Shown here in pieces: positions 41,543 to 50,625 of a DNA stretch of 64,000 nucleotides. Position numbers and translations under genes: made by a program. The stretch is taken from the NCBI RefSeq assembly GCF_002234595.1, contig NZ_NMUL01000016.1:1-64000 (forward strand), written 5' to 3'. The notes below the pieces were generated by a model. It was not told where the DNA came from. It made no database searches and saw nothing but the letters and a program-made list of their open reading frames with translations. This stretch comes from Amycolatopsis vastitatis (lineage in GTDB: Bacteria; Actinomycetota; Actinomycetes; Mycobacteriales; Pseudonocardiaceae). How positions within the stretch are numbered: position 1 is the stretch's first letter; each line of letters starts with the position of its first letter.

Positions 41543-41650
41543 ATGCGCCGACAGACCGATCCGCCCGGCCTGTCACCCGCATCACAAAGGACCTCCCACA
41601 CTTGTGAAAACCCTGAACATCGGCATTTTGGCGCACGTCGACGCCGGTAA
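41543..41650 (+). CDS. Possible leader peptide overlapping the ribosomal protection gene
   Basis: 35 codons beginning MRRQTDPPGLSPASQRT, with GAGGAG 6 bp before the ATG. It ends at 41650, 46 bp inside the downstream gene in a different frame, and includes the downstream ribosome-binding region. This arrangement could couple or attenuate translation when ribosomes stall. It may also be non-coding. Confidence 0.3.
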   Translation: MRRQTDPPGLSPASQRTSHTCENPEHRHFGARRRR

Positions 41651-43457
41651 GACCAGCCTGACCGAGCGCCTGCTCTTCGCGGCAGGCGCCATCACCCACC
41701 TCGGCAGCGTCGACCGCGGCGACACCCAGACCGACTCCCTGGAGCTCGAACGCCGTCGCGGCATCACCATCCGGTCCGCGGTGGTCTCCTTCATGACCGG
41801 CGACACCCGCGTCACGCTGATCGACACCCCGGGGCACAGCGACTTCATCGCCGAGGTCGAACGCGCCCTGCGTGTCCTCGACGGCGCCGTGCTGGTGGTG
41901 TCGGCCGTCGAGGGCGTCCAGGCCCAGACCCGGGTGCTGATGCGCACGCTGCGCCGCCTCGCCATCCCGACGCTCGTCTTCGTCAACAAGATCGACCGGA
42001 CGGGCGCCCGCGATCAGCTCGGCGACATCCGCGCGAAGCTGACACCACGGGCGTTCGCGCTGCGGGCGACGTCGCCCGACGAGCTGGCCGAGCTGCTGGC
42101 CGACGGCGACGACACCTTCCTGGCGGCCTACGTCGAGGACCGGGCCGACGCCGCCGCCTGTCGCGCCGAGCTGGCCCGGCAGGTGGCCCGGGGCGAGCTG
42201 TACCCGGTGCTGTCCGGCTCGGCGATCACCGGCACCGGCGTCGCCGACCTGGTCACGGCCATGGCCGAGCTGCTCCCGGCCGCCGAGCGCACCGGCGACG
42301 GGCCACTGGACGCGACGGTGTTCAAGATCGAGCGCGGCCGTACCGGGGAGAAGATCGCCTACGCCCGGCTGCACTCCGGCTCATTGGCGCCCCGGCAGCG
42401 GATCGCCTGCTACCGCGGCGGAACCGAGTTCACCGGCCGCGTCTCGGCCGTCGAAGTCGCCGGGGACGACATCGCGCTGGCCGGCGACGTCGCCCGGGTG
42501 CGCGGCCTGAGGGAGGTCCGCATCGGCGACCGGCTCGGCTCGCCCGGCACCGCCCGCGACAACGTGTTCGCACCACCCAGCCTCGAGACGGTGGTGCGGC
42601 CGGTCCGGCCCGAGCAGGCCGCCGCGCTGTTCACGGCGCTGACGCGGCTGTCCGAAGAGGACCCGTTGATCGACGTGCGCCGCCGCGGCCACGACGTCTC
42701 GGTGCGGCTCTACGGCGAAGTGCAGAAGGAAGTACTGCGCTCGATGCTGGCCGAGGGCACCGGGATCGACGTCACCTTCGAGCGGACGCGCCCGCTGTAC
42801 GTCGAGAAGCCGGCCGGACGCGGGCAAGCCGTCGAGGGGATGGATCCGGAGCAGCGGCTGTACTTCTTCGCGACGGTGGGATTGCGGGTGGAACCCGGCT
42901 CCGGGGTCACGCTCGGGCTGTCGGTCGAGCTGGGCTCACTCCCCCTGGCGTTCCACAAGGCCATCGAGGAAACCGTCCACGCCACGCTGGAACAGGGCCT
43001 GTACGGCTGGGAGGTGCTCGACTGCGCCGTCACGCTGACGCACACGGCGTACTTCAGCCCGCTCAGTGCCGCGGGAGACTTCCGCAAGATGACGCCACTG
43101 GTGCTGATGGCGGCGCTGAAGGAGGCCGGCACGCGGGTGTACGAGCCGGTGCACCGCTTCGAGCTGGAGATCCCCGCGGACGCCGTCAGCGCGGCGCTGC
43201 TCAAGCTCGCGGACCTGCGGGCCGTCCCCGGCAAACCGGTGGCCGGGGCGACGGCGTGGACGCTGCGCGGCACCATCCCGGCGGAGCACGTCCACCAGTT
43301 CGAGCAGGCCCTGCCCGCGCTCAGCCAGGGCGAAGGCGTCTTCCAGAGCGAGTTCCAGGAGTACCGCCCCTGCCCCGGCCCGCCGCCGTCGCGGCCGCGG
43401 ACCGGGGACAACCCCTTGGACCGCAAGGAGTACCTCGCACAGGTGGCCCGGCGTTAG
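41604..43457 (+). CDS. Ribosomal protection GTPase, TetM/OtrA type (tetracycline resistance family)
   Basis: 617 residues, EF-G-like. G1 AHVDAGKTS, RRRGITIRSA, G3 DTPGHSDF, G4 NKIDRTGA and G5 SGSAITG are all present. Domains II-V follow, and the C-terminal domain IV ends QALPALSQGEGVFQSEF. It is shorter than canonical EF-G and has the resistance-family end, so likely dislodges tetracycline from the ribosome. GTG at 41604; AAAGGA lies 12 bp upstream, an unusually long spacing. No other resistance gene is adjacent. Confidence 0.88.
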   Translation: MKTLNIGILAHVDAGKTSLTERLLFAAGAITHLGSVDRGDTQTDSLELERRRGITIRSAVVSFMTGDTRVTLIDTPGHSDFIAEVERALRVLDGAVLVVSAVEGVQAQTRVLMRTLRRLAIPTLVFVNKIDRTGARDQLGDIRAKLTPRAFALRATSPDELAELLADGDDTFLAAYVEDRADAAACRAELARQVARGELYPVLSGSAITGTGVADLVTAMAELLPAAERTGDGPLDATVFKIERGRTGEKIAYARLHSGSLAPRQRIACYRGGTEFTGRVSAVEVAGDDIALAGDVARVRGLREVRIGDRLGSPGTARDNVFAPPSLETVVRPVRPEQAAALFTALTRLSEEDPLIDVRRRGHDVSVRLYGEVQKEVLRSMLAEGTGIDVTFERTRPLYVEKPAGRGQAVEGMDPEQRLYFFATVGLRVEPGSGVTLGLSVELGSLPLAFHKAIEETVHATLEQGLYGWEVLDCAVTLTHTAYFSPLSAAGDFRKMTPLVLMAALKEAGTRVYEPVHRFELEIPADAVSAALLKLADLRAVPGKPVAGATAWTLRGTIPAEHVHQFEQALPALSQGEGVFQSEFQEYRPCPGPPPSRPRTGDNPLDRKEYLAQVARR

Positions 43458-44275
43458 CGCTTGTGCGCCCAGGCCGCGGCGAAGGCGTAGACGCCGAACG
43501 CGGCGAGCCCGAGCGCGACGACGGTGAGCAGCACGGCGCCGAAGGGCTGGGCGGCGAGCGTCTTGAGGGCGGCGTCCAGCCCGCCGGCCTTGCGGGCGTC
43601 GGAGCTCAAGCCCGCGTAGGCCAGCAGGATCGCAACCACGGCGAAGACGACGGCCTTGGCGAGGTACCCGGTGGTGCCCAGCCAGCCGACCCAGCGGCGC
43701 GAGCGGCCGGGCAGCTCGCCGACGTCGAGATCCTGGAGGAAGCTCTGCTTGACGCCCTTGACGGCCGCGGCACCGGCGACGACCGCGACGCCGATGGCCA
43801 CGCAGACGACCAGGAACGGCCCGGCGGGCAGTTGGAGGACCTTCGCGGTGAACTCCTGCTGCTTCTGGGAACCGCCGCCGCCCCCGCCGCTGCCGGTGGC
43901 GATCCGGATCGCGGTGTAGCCGAGCCCGAGCACGACGACCCCGCGGGCGGCGGCGCCGATCCGCTTGCGCGTCCGCTTGCCGCCGCTGACCCACTCGTAC
44001 CCGGTGGCGGCCATCAGGAACTGCCACAGCCCGAACATGACCAGGCCGACCGCCAGCACCCAGAGCATCACCTTGCCGAAGGACTCCTGCCCGATCTCCT
44101 GCAGCGCACCCTTCTGGTCGGCCTCGCGTCCCTGCTCGCCACCCAGGGCGACCTGGAGGGCGAGGTACGCGACGATGAGGTGCACGACGCCCCAGCAGGC
44201 CATGCCGGCGCGCCCGAGGTATTGCGCGGTGTTGCTCTTCTCGCCTCTTTCGGCGGTGGCCTCTGTCCGGTTCAT
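43454..44275 (-). CDS. DUF1206 membrane protein
   Basis: 273 residues, six predicted transmembrane helices in three pairs (for example GMACWGVVHLIVAYLALQVA; LWVLAVGLVMFGLWQFLMAA; LLTVVALGLAAFGVYAFAAA). Three internally related repeats are the hallmark of DUF1206. Function unknown. ATG at 44275 has AGAAGG unusually close; ATG at 44305 is an alternative. Stop overlaps the opposite resistance gene by 4 bp. Confidence 0.85.
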   Translation of the reverse strand: MNRTEATAERGEKSNTAQYLGRAGMACWGVVHLIVAYLALQVALGGEQGREADQKGALQEIGQESFGKVMLWVLAVGLVMFGLWQFLMAATGYEWVSGGKRTRKRIGAAARGVVVLGLGYTAIRIATGSGGGGGGSQKQQEFTAKVLQLPAGPFLVVCVAIGVAVVAGAAAVKGVKQSFLQDLDVGELPGRSRRWVGWLGTTGYLAKAVVFAVVAILLAYAGLSSDARKAGGLDAALKTLAAQPFGAVLLTVVALGLAAFGVYAFAAAWAHKR

Positions 44276-44386
44276 GCCTTCTGAGTACCCAGTCCGGCCC
44301 GTCATCCGCTGGGCTGAGCGGAGCAACGTGACTGAGGCGATGGGAGCATCCGGACACGGAGGCGCGACGACCCGGCTACGGGCCGC

Positions 44387-44812
44387 TCACGCGGGACGGC
44401 GGCGCACCTCGTCGAGACCGGCCCAGCCACCGTTGGCGGCGAGGAGGGTCAGCACCTGCTCGGCCTGCTCGGCGAACCGCGCGAGATCGTCGTGCAGCAG
44501 CGCGGCGCGTTCGCCGTCGAGCGGCTCGAAGTCGTCGAACCACAGCGAGATGGCCGAGCCCGCGGTGACGACGAGCCCCTGCAGCAGCCGCCGGAACCCG
44601 GGCGACGGCTCGGCCACGGCCGCGCGGTAGGACGTCTCGATCTCGTCGCAGGCGGCGAGCAGCTCCCGCAGCTGCCCCACGGCACCGGCCGGAGTCCCGT
44701 CCCAGGCGGCCGTGGGCCAGGCGCGGTCGGACAGCTCGAGCCACAGCCGCCAGCCGGCGACCAGCTCGGCTTCGTCGTGGGGCGTCCAGGACGCCGGAAC
44801 CGGCCAGTACAT
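44387..44812 (-). CDS. Hypothetical helical protein
   Basis: 141 residues beginning MYWPVPASWTPHDEAELVAGW; predicted mainly helical, no signal peptide, no membrane span, no recognised domain. Trp-rich. The ATG at 44812 and the frame GC pattern support coding. No obvious operon partner; 111 bp from the DUF1206 gene. Confidence 0.65.
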   Translation of the reverse strand: MYWPVPASWTPHDEAELVAGWRLWLELSDRAWPTAAWDGTPAGAVGQLRELLAACDEIETSYRAAVAEPSPGFRRLLQGLVVTAGSAISLWFDDFEPLDGERAALLHDDLARFAEQAEQVLTLLAANGGWAGLDEVRRRPA

Positions 44813-44952
44813 GCTTCGAGAGTGACACCGCGGAAGCCGAAATCCGCCCCGTCGGTGGGTTATGTCTCATGTGGCGAAACTCGGCGGCGACCTGCGCCAC
44901 GGGCGCGGCAAAAGCGTTGACGACGCGCTCGCGGCGCTGTTGGCTCCGGCCC

Positions 44953-45141
44953 ATGGCGAGGCGTCGGTACGTGGCGAGAGGAGTCCCGGGCGGCTACCGG
45001 ATCTGGGACACCAAGGGACGCCACTGGTGGGGCGACCACTACGAGCTGTGCCCCGACGACCTCCTCGCCGAGCTCAACGGCGCGAAGGACGCAGCGAAGA
45101 TCACCGCGCTCCTGAAGCGCCACCGGGCGCAGAAACGCTGA
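44953..45141 (+). CDS. Small basic hypothetical protein
   Basis: 62 residues from ATG 44953 (MARRRYVARGVPGGYRIWDT), ending KRHRAQKR. A Trp-rich middle (RHWWGDHYELCPDDLL) suggests a folded minidomain. An upstream in-frame ATG at 44869 would add 28 residues of poor quality. Function unknown. Confidence 0.55.
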   Translation: MARRRYVARGVPGGYRIWDTKGRHWWGDHYELCPDDLLAELNGAKDAAKITALLKRHRAQKR

Positions 45142-45325
45142 CGCCCCCGCCTGTCCGGCCTGCGCCACCGAACGGGGTCTTGCCGCGCGGCGTTGATCTC
45201 CGGGAAACTGGGCAGCGGGTAGCCAGGTTTTGTGCGGCCGTTTCCGGCCCGCGGCTTGGTGGCCGCTTCCCTCTGGCGGGGAACGGGGCACTTTACGTGG
45301 TTATCCAGCAGGTGCCGGCACACCG

Positions 45326-45357
45326 CGGCCCCCGGTGCGGATCCGCACCGGGGGCCG
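45326..45357. terminator. 32-bp perfect palindrome downstream of the acyl-CoA dehydrogenase
   Basis: CGGCCCCCGGTGCGG (45326-45340) pairs with 45343-45357 about a central AT. It begins 17 bp past the dehydrogenase stop. Very GC-rich stem with no loop of its own, likely melting into a hairpin. The other 180 bp of this spacer (45142-45325) shows no gene. Confidence 0.7.
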
Positions 45358-45373
45358 TGGGTCGTTCCGGGGA

Positions 45374-46525
45374 TCAGCCCTTGAGCAGGGCGCGGGCCAT
45401 GACGACCTTCTGGATCTGGTTCGTGCCTTCGTAGATCTGGGTGATCTTCGCGTCGCGCATCATGCGCTCCACCGGGAAGTCGCGGGTGTAGCCGGCGCCG
45501 CCGAAGAGCTGGACCGCGTCCGTCGTCACCTCCATCGCGATGTCCGACGCGTACATCTTCGCCGCCGAGGCCATGAAGCCCGCACGCTTGTCGCCGCGTT
45601 CGGAGGCCGCCGCCGAGGCGTACACCAGGTGGCGGGCCGCTTCGATCTTGGTGCCCATGTCCGCCAGCATGAACTGGACGCCCTGGAACTCCGCGATCGC
45701 CTTGCCGAACTGCTTGCGGTCCTTCACGTACGCCACCGCCGCGTCGAGCGCGCCCTGGGCGATGCCCAGCGCCTGCGCGCCGATCGTCGGGCGGGTGTGG
45801 TCCAGCGTGCGCAGTGCCGTCTTCAGGCCCGTGCCGGGCTCGCCGATGATGCGGTCCTCGGGGATCGTGCAGTTCTCGAAGTAGATCTCGCGCGTCGGGG
45901 AGCCCTTGATGCCGAGCTTCTTCTCCTTCGGGCCCACCGAGAAGCCGGGGTCGTCCTTGTGGACCACGAACGCCGAGATGCCGTTGGCCTTCTTCTCCGC
46001 GTCCGGGTCGGTCACGGCCATCACCGTGTACCACGAAGATTCACCCGCGTTGGTGATCCAGCACTTGGTGCCGTTGAGCACCCAGTGGTCGCCGTCGAGC
46101 CGGGCACGCGTGCGCATCGACGCGGTGTCCGAGCCCGCCTCGCGCTCCGACAGCGCGTACGACGCCGAAGCCTCGCCCGAGGCGATCGACGGCAGGACGA
46201 GCTTCTTCACGCTCTCCGAACCGGACAGGATGATCGGCTGCGTGCCGAGCTTGTTCACCGCCGGGATCAGCGACGCCGACGCGTCCACCCGGGCGACCTC
46301 TTCGATCACGATGCAGGCGCCCACGGCGTCCGCACCCTGGCCGTCGTACTCCTCGCCGATGTGGACGGCGTTGAAGCCGGACTTGACCAGCGCGTTGTAC
46401 GCCTCGATCGGGTAGCGCTCGTTCTCGTCGACCTCGGCCGCGTACGGCGCGATCTCCTTCTCGGCCAGAGCCCGGACCGCGGCCCGCAGCTCCTCGTGCT
46501 CCTCGGCAAGCTGGTACAGGCTCAT
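45374..46525 (-). CDS. fadE25: Acyl-CoA dehydrogenase (FadE25-like)
   Basis: 383 residues. Typical ACAD pattern: ASYALSEREAGSDTASM near 125, WITNAGES near 158, the flavin/adenine region ALGIAQGALDAAVAY near 247 and the C-terminal YEGTNQIQKVVMARALL with its catalytic Glu. Introduces the alpha-beta double bond in acyl-CoA. ATG at 46525 follows GGAAG by 5 bp. Its place upstream of purE/purK is as in mycobacteria (fadE25-purE-purK). Confidence 0.9.
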   Translation of the reverse strand: MSLYQLAEEHEELRAAVRALAEKEIAPYAAEVDENERYPIEAYNALVKSGFNAVHIGEEYDGQGADAVGACIVIEEVARVDASASLIPAVNKLGTQPIILSGSESVKKLVLPSIASGEASASYALSEREAGSDTASMRTRARLDGDHWVLNGTKCWITNAGESSWYTVMAVTDPDAEKKANGISAFVVHKDDPGFSVGPKEKKLGIKGSPTREIYFENCTIPEDRIIGEPGTGLKTALRTLDHTRPTIGAQALGIAQGALDAAVAYVKDRKQFGKAIAEFQGVQFMLADMGTKIEAARHLVYASAAASERGDKRAGFMASAAKMYASDIAMEVTTDAVQLFGGAGYTRDFPVERMMRDAKITQIYEGTNQIQKVVMARALLKG

Positions 46526-46636
46526 CGTCACTTCCGGTTACCTTCTCTACGACGTCGGGAGGGTTCTGTCGATGTTAGCGCTCGTTCACCTGCGTCGTCC
46601 TTGTGGCGTTGACCGCAGAATTCGTATGGTCGGGTG

Positions 46637-48313
46637 ATGCCGATCACCGCGCCGACGCCGCCGCCCGGTCTGCCCGCCTCCCTCGACTACCCCGAAGCCC
46701 CGGTCGGGTCGATCCTCGCCGCGGGAGCCGCGCGCTGGGGCGACCGGACCGCCTTCGCCCACGACGGCCGCAGCCTCACTTTCACCGAGACCTACCGGGC
46801 CGCGTGCCGGTTCGCCAACGCCCTGCTCGACCGCGGCATCGGCCGCGGCGACGTCGTGGCGCTGCACCTGCCGAACTGCCTGGCCTTCCCGGTCGCCTAC
46901 TACGGCACGCTGCTGGCCGGGGCCACCTTCAGCCCGGCGAACCCGCTGCTCCCGCCGGACGACCTCGCCTTCCAGCTCGCCGACTGCGAGGCCGTCGCCG
47001 TCGTGACGTACGGCCCGGTCGCGGGCGCGCTCGCGAGCGTCGCCGACCGGATCCCGGCGCGGCTGACCGTCGTCGTCGACCCCGCCGGCGACCTGCCCGA
47101 GGGCGGTGCCGAGTTCGAGGCGTTCCACGCCGGGCAGCCGGAGACGCGGCCGGACGTCGCGATAGCGATCCACGAAGACCTCGCACACCTCGCCTACACG
47201 GGCGGCACCACCGGCCGGTCGAAGGGCGTGCGGCTGTCGCACCGCAACGTCGTGGTCAACACCCTCCAGCACGCCTGCTGGAGCACCGGGTCGGTGCCCG
47301 CACCGGACGCGCACGGCGACGTCACCATCGACCAGATCGGCGGCGAGGACGAGTGGCCGACGCGGCTGGGCACCGGCGTCGCGATCAACCTGACACCGTG
47401 GTTCCACGCCATGGGCATCATCGGCGGGATGAACGCGCCGGTGCTCGCCGGGACGACGATCGTCCTGCACACGCGCTTCGACCCGGCGGCGTACGTCGCC
47501 GACGCCGAACGGCTGCGCATCACCGGCATCGGCGGGGCCCCGGCGCTGTTCGCCGCGCTGCTCGCGACGCCGTCGTTCCACACCGCCGACCTGTCGTCGG
47601 TGCAGGCGATCGGCTCCGGCGCGGCGCCGATGAACCACGCGATGATCAACGCGCTGCGCGAGCGCTTCCCGGGCGTGGTGGTCACCGAGGGCTACGGCCT
47701 CACCGAGGCGACGATGGGCGCGGTGATCTCGCCGACGTACCGCTCGGGCACCCGCAAGGTCGGCTCGGTGGGCGTGCCGATCTTCGACACCGAGGTCAAG
47801 ATCGTCCCGGCCGAGGGCGGCGAAGACCCGCTCCCCGCTGGCGAGCGCGGCGAGGTCTGCCTGCGCGGGCCGCAGATCATGCTCGGCTACCGCAACCGCC
47901 CCGAGGAGACGGCGGCCGCCCTGGCCGGCGGCTGGCTGCACACGGGCGACATCGGCGTCCTCGACACCGACGGCTATCTGTCCATAGTGGACCGCAAGAA
48001 GGACATGCTGCTGTACAAGGGGTACAACGTCTTCCCGCGCGAGCTGGAGGAACTGCTCATCACGATGCCGGGCGTCGCGGCGGCCGCGGTCGTCGGCCGC
48101 CCCGACGCCGAGGTCGGCGAGCTCCCGGTGGCCTTCGTGGTGCCGCGCGGCTCGCTGGACGCCGACGGGCTGATGGCCGCCGTCAACGAGAAAGTGCTGC
48201 CCTACAAGCGGTTGCGGGAGATCCACGTGGTCGAGCAGATCCCGGTGTCCGCCGCGGGAAAGGTGCTGAAGCGGCAGCTCCGGGCGCAGCTCATCGGCGA
48301 GCTAGCCGGCTAG
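46637..48313 (+). CDS. Acyl-CoA synthetase (long-chain fatty acid ligase type)
   Basis: 558 residues, AMP-binding superfamily. AYTGGTTGRSKGVRLSH (P-loop) near 193, EGYGLTEATMGAV near 352 (A5), and DRKKDMLLYKGYNVFPREL near 455 with the hinge and C-terminal lysine region. Activates a fatty or aryl acid as acyl-AMP then CoA thioester. ATG at 46637 or GTG at 46634. Divergent from the dehydrogenase across a 111-bp spacer. End overlaps the Lrp-type gene by 12 bp. Confidence 0.9.
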   Translation: MPITAPTPPPGLPASLDYPEAPVGSILAAGAARWGDRTAFAHDGRSLTFTETYRAACRFANALLDRGIGRGDVVALHLPNCLAFPVAYYGTLLAGATFSPANPLLPPDDLAFQLADCEAVAVVTYGPVAGALASVADRIPARLTVVVDPAGDLPEGGAEFEAFHAGQPETRPDVAIAIHEDLAHLAYTGGTTGRSKGVRLSHRNVVVNTLQHACWSTGSVPAPDAHGDVTIDQIGGEDEWPTRLGTGVAINLTPWFHAMGIIGGMNAPVLAGTTIVLHTRFDPAAYVADAERLRITGIGGAPALFAALLATPSFHTADLSSVQAIGSGAAPMNHAMINALRERFPGVVVTEGYGLTEATMGAVISPTYRSGTRKVGSVGVPIFDTEVKIVPAEGGEDPLPAGERGEVCLRGPQIMLGYRNRPEETAAALAGGWLHTGDIGVLDTDGYLSIVDRKKDMLLYKGYNVFPRELEELLITMPGVAAAAVVGRPDAEVGELPVAFVVPRGSLDADGLMAAVNEKVLPYKRLREIHVVEQIPVSAAGKVLKRQLRAQLIGELAG

Positions 48314-49315
48314 CCGGTCGCCGGACAGCAGCGTGCCGGCCTGCTTGACGTGCTTGAGCAGCGGAGAGACCTCCATGCTCTGCAGGCCGGGCAGCGAGCC
48401 GATCCGGTCCGAAGTGAACTCGAACAGCTCGTCGAGGTCCCGGCAGAGCGCGACGGCGTGGACGTTGTGCGGCCCGGACACCGCCGCGGCGAAGGCGATT
48501 TCGGGTTCCCGAGCGAGCGTCCGCCCAGCTTCCTTGACCGCCGACGGGTGCACGCGCAGCCAGAGGTTCGCCCGGGCGTGGTAGCCCAGCGCCGCGGCGG
48601 CGATCTCGACGTCGATGTGCACGACGCGGCGCTCCAGCAGCGTCCGCAGGCGGCGGGAGACGCGGCCGGGCGTGAGGCCCGCCGCCGCGGCGAGCTCGAC
48701 GAGGCCGGCCCGCCCGTCCACGGCGAGGACGTCGAGCATCTTCTCGTCCTCGGCGGTGAGCACCACAGGCTCTCGGGCCACCACCGGGGCTTCGGTGAAC
48801 GGGGGCCCCTCGGCCCCCAGCAGCGCTTCCTGCTCAGGGGTCAGCGTGCCCCGCAGCGCGGCCCAGAAGTGACCGCGGCCGCCGATGAACTGGCGGAGCA
48901 TCGCGGCCGCGTGGAGGTCGAGGACGGCCGCGGTCCGCGGTAGCCGCCGACCGAGCAGGTCGTCCCGCTGTTCCGGGCTCCGCGACCGGACCGCGAACGT
49001 GATCTCCGAGCCCGCCGAGCAGAGCGCCACCCAGTTGACGTCGTCGCGCTTCGCGAGTGAGTCGGCGATCGCCGCGACGCTGCCGGGACGGCACCGCAAC
49101 CGCACGAGCCACTTGCTCTGGCCCAGCGCCCCCGGGTCGACGATGCCGGCGACGCGGACGACGCCCTCGGCCCGGAGCCGGCGGAAGCGACGGCCGACGG
49201 CGTTCTCGGTGACGCCGAGCGCGGCGGCGATCGAGGCGAACGAGGCTCGCGGAGCGACCTGCAACGTGCGGATGAGACGCACGTCATCGGGGTGTGCGGT
49301 GACGGATTCAGCCAT
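48302..49315 (-). CDS. Lrp/AsnC-family regulator with two HTH domains
   Basis: 337 residues: N-terminal HTH (VRLIRTLQVAPRASFASIAAAL) and second HTH near 190 (LAVDGRAGLVELAAAAGL), each followed by a RAM-like ligand domain (including LPGLQSMEVSPLLKHVK). ATG at 49315 has GGAGGAG 5 bp before. Divergent from an SDR gene across 105 bp, probably its target. The double-length form suggests duplication. Confidence 0.85.
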   Translation of the reverse strand: MAESVTAHPDDVRLIRTLQVAPRASFASIAAALGVTENAVGRRFRRLRAEGVVRVAGIVDPGALGQSKWLVRLRCRPGSVAAIADSLAKRDDVNWVALCSAGSEITFAVRSRSPEQRDDLLGRRLPRTAAVLDLHAAAMLRQFIGGRGHFWAALRGTLTPEQEALLGAEGPPFTEAPVVAREPVVLTAEDEKMLDVLAVDGRAGLVELAAAAGLTPGRVSRRLRTLLERRVVHIDVEIAAAALGYHARANLWLRVHPSAVKEAGRTLAREPEIAFAAAVSGPHNVHAVALCRDLDELFEFTSDRIGSLPGLQSMEVSPLLKHVKQAGTLLSGDRLAG

Positions 49316-49420
49316 CGACGCTCCTCCCATCGAGGCAATCCTACGAAACCCCGCCTCGGACGTGCCACCGCGGCGAAGGGGCGCACAGACTCGGAGCACA
49401 CCCGACCGAAGGGATCACCC

Positions 49421-50110
49421 ATGCAAACTGCCTTCATCGCCGGGGCTTCGCGCGGACTCGGCCACGCGATCGCCACCGAGCTCTTCGACCGCGGGTGGCA
49501 CGTGATCGGCACGGTCCGCCACCCCACCACCCGGACGCCCCTGCACGACCTGGCGGACCGCTCGGACGGGCGCGTCGAGGTCGAGAACCTCGACATCACC
49601 GAACCCGCTCAGCTGCCGCCCCTGCACGAGCGGCTCGCCGGTCGCCGGCTCGACGTGCTCTTCGTCAACGCGGGCACCACGAACGACCCGGCGACACCGA
49701 TCGGCGAGGTGCCGACGGCCGAGTTCGTCGACGTCATGGTCACCAACGCGCTCAGCCCGATGCGCGTCATCGCGGCGCTGAAGGACCTCGTGCCCGCGGA
49801 CGGGCTCATCGGCGCGATGTCTTCCGGGCAGGGCAGCATCACGAACAACGTGGCCGGCTCGCGTGAGGTCTACCGCGGCAGCAAGGCGGCGCTCAACATG
49901 TTCATGCGCAGCTTCGCGGCCCGGCCGGAAGAGGCCGAGCGCGCACTGGTCCTCATGGCCCCCGGCTGGATCCGCACGGCCCTTGGCGGGCCGGACGCGT
50001 CCTTCACCATGGAAGAAACCGTCCCGAAAGTGGTCGACGTCCTGCTCGCGAAGCGCGGCAAGCCCGGCCTCGAGTTCCTCGACCGCACGGGCGAAACCGT
50101 GCCGTGGTGA
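49421..50110 (+). CDS. SDR-family oxidoreductase
   Basis: 229 residues, classical SDR. Cofactor motif AFIAGASRGLGHAIA (TGxxxGxG variant), NAGTTND, and YRGSKAAL (YxxxK) near 148-153. Substrate unknown. ATG at 49421 follows GAAGGGA by about 6 bp. Divergent from the Lrp-type regulator; control by that regulator is plausible. Confidence 0.87.
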   Translation: MQTAFIAGASRGLGHAIATELFDRGWHVIGTVRHPTTRTPLHDLADRSDGRVEVENLDITEPAQLPPLHERLAGRRLDVLFVNAGTTNDPATPIGEVPTAEFVDVMVTNALSPMRVIAALKDLVPADGLIGAMSSGQGSITNNVAGSREVYRGSKAALNMFMRSFAARPEEAERALVLMAPGWIRTALGGPDASFTMEETVPKVVDVLLAKRGKPGLEFLDRTGETVPW

Positions 50111-50114
50111 CGGG

Positions 50115-50612
50115 CTAGTGGCCCGTCTTCTCGCGCAGGGCGGCGTCCTTGTCCAGGACCAGCTTCTCCAGGTCCTGCTGGAAGCGCGCCATCTTCGCCC
50201 GCAGGCCCTCGTCGGACGCCGCCAGGATGCGGACCGCCAGGAGGCCCGCGTTGCGCGCGCCGCCGACCGAGACCGTCGCCACCGGGACGCCCGCCGGCAT
50301 CTGGACGATCGACAGCAGCGAGTCCATCCCGTCGAGGTACTTCAACGGGACCGGGACGCCGATCACCGGCAGCACCGTCGCCGAGGCCACCATGCCCGGG
50401 AGGTGGGCCGCGCCGCCCGCGCCCGCGATGATCACCCGGATACCCCTGGCCACCGCCGAAGTCGCGTAGTCCAGCATGCGCTGCGGGGTGCGGTGCGCCG
50501 AGTAGACGCCGACCTCGTACTCGACGCCGAACTCGTCCAGCGCCGCGCCGGCCGCCTCCAGCACCGGCCAGTCCGAGTCGCTGCCCATGATCACGCCCAC
50601 CTGCGGCGCCAT
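50115..50612 (-). CDS. purE: N5-carboxyaminoimidazole ribonucleotide mutase
   Basis: 165 residues. GVIMGSDSDWPVL, YSAHRTPQRMLDYA and AGAGGAAHLPGMVAS are the class I PurE catalytic motifs. Converts N5-CAIR to CAIR in purine synthesis. Separated from purK by 13 bp on the same strand, so one transcript. ATG at 50612; an upstream extension has no support. Confidence 0.95.
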   Translation of the reverse strand: MAPQVGVIMGSDSDWPVLEAAGAALDEFGVEYEVGVYSAHRTPQRMLDYATSAVARGIRVIIAGAGGAAHLPGMVASATVLPVIGVPVPLKYLDGMDSLLSIVQMPAGVPVATVSVGGARNAGLLAVRILAASDEGLRAKMARFQQDLEKLVLDKDAALREKTGH

Positions 50613-50625
50613 ACCGGTACTCCTG

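Noticed and set aside
46585..46600. Possible TetR-type fatty-acid operator (TTAGCGCTCGTTCA region) between acyl-CoA dehydrogenase and synthetase
   Set aside because: The half-sites match at only 4 of 6 positions and no regulator is adjacent; recorded but not supported.
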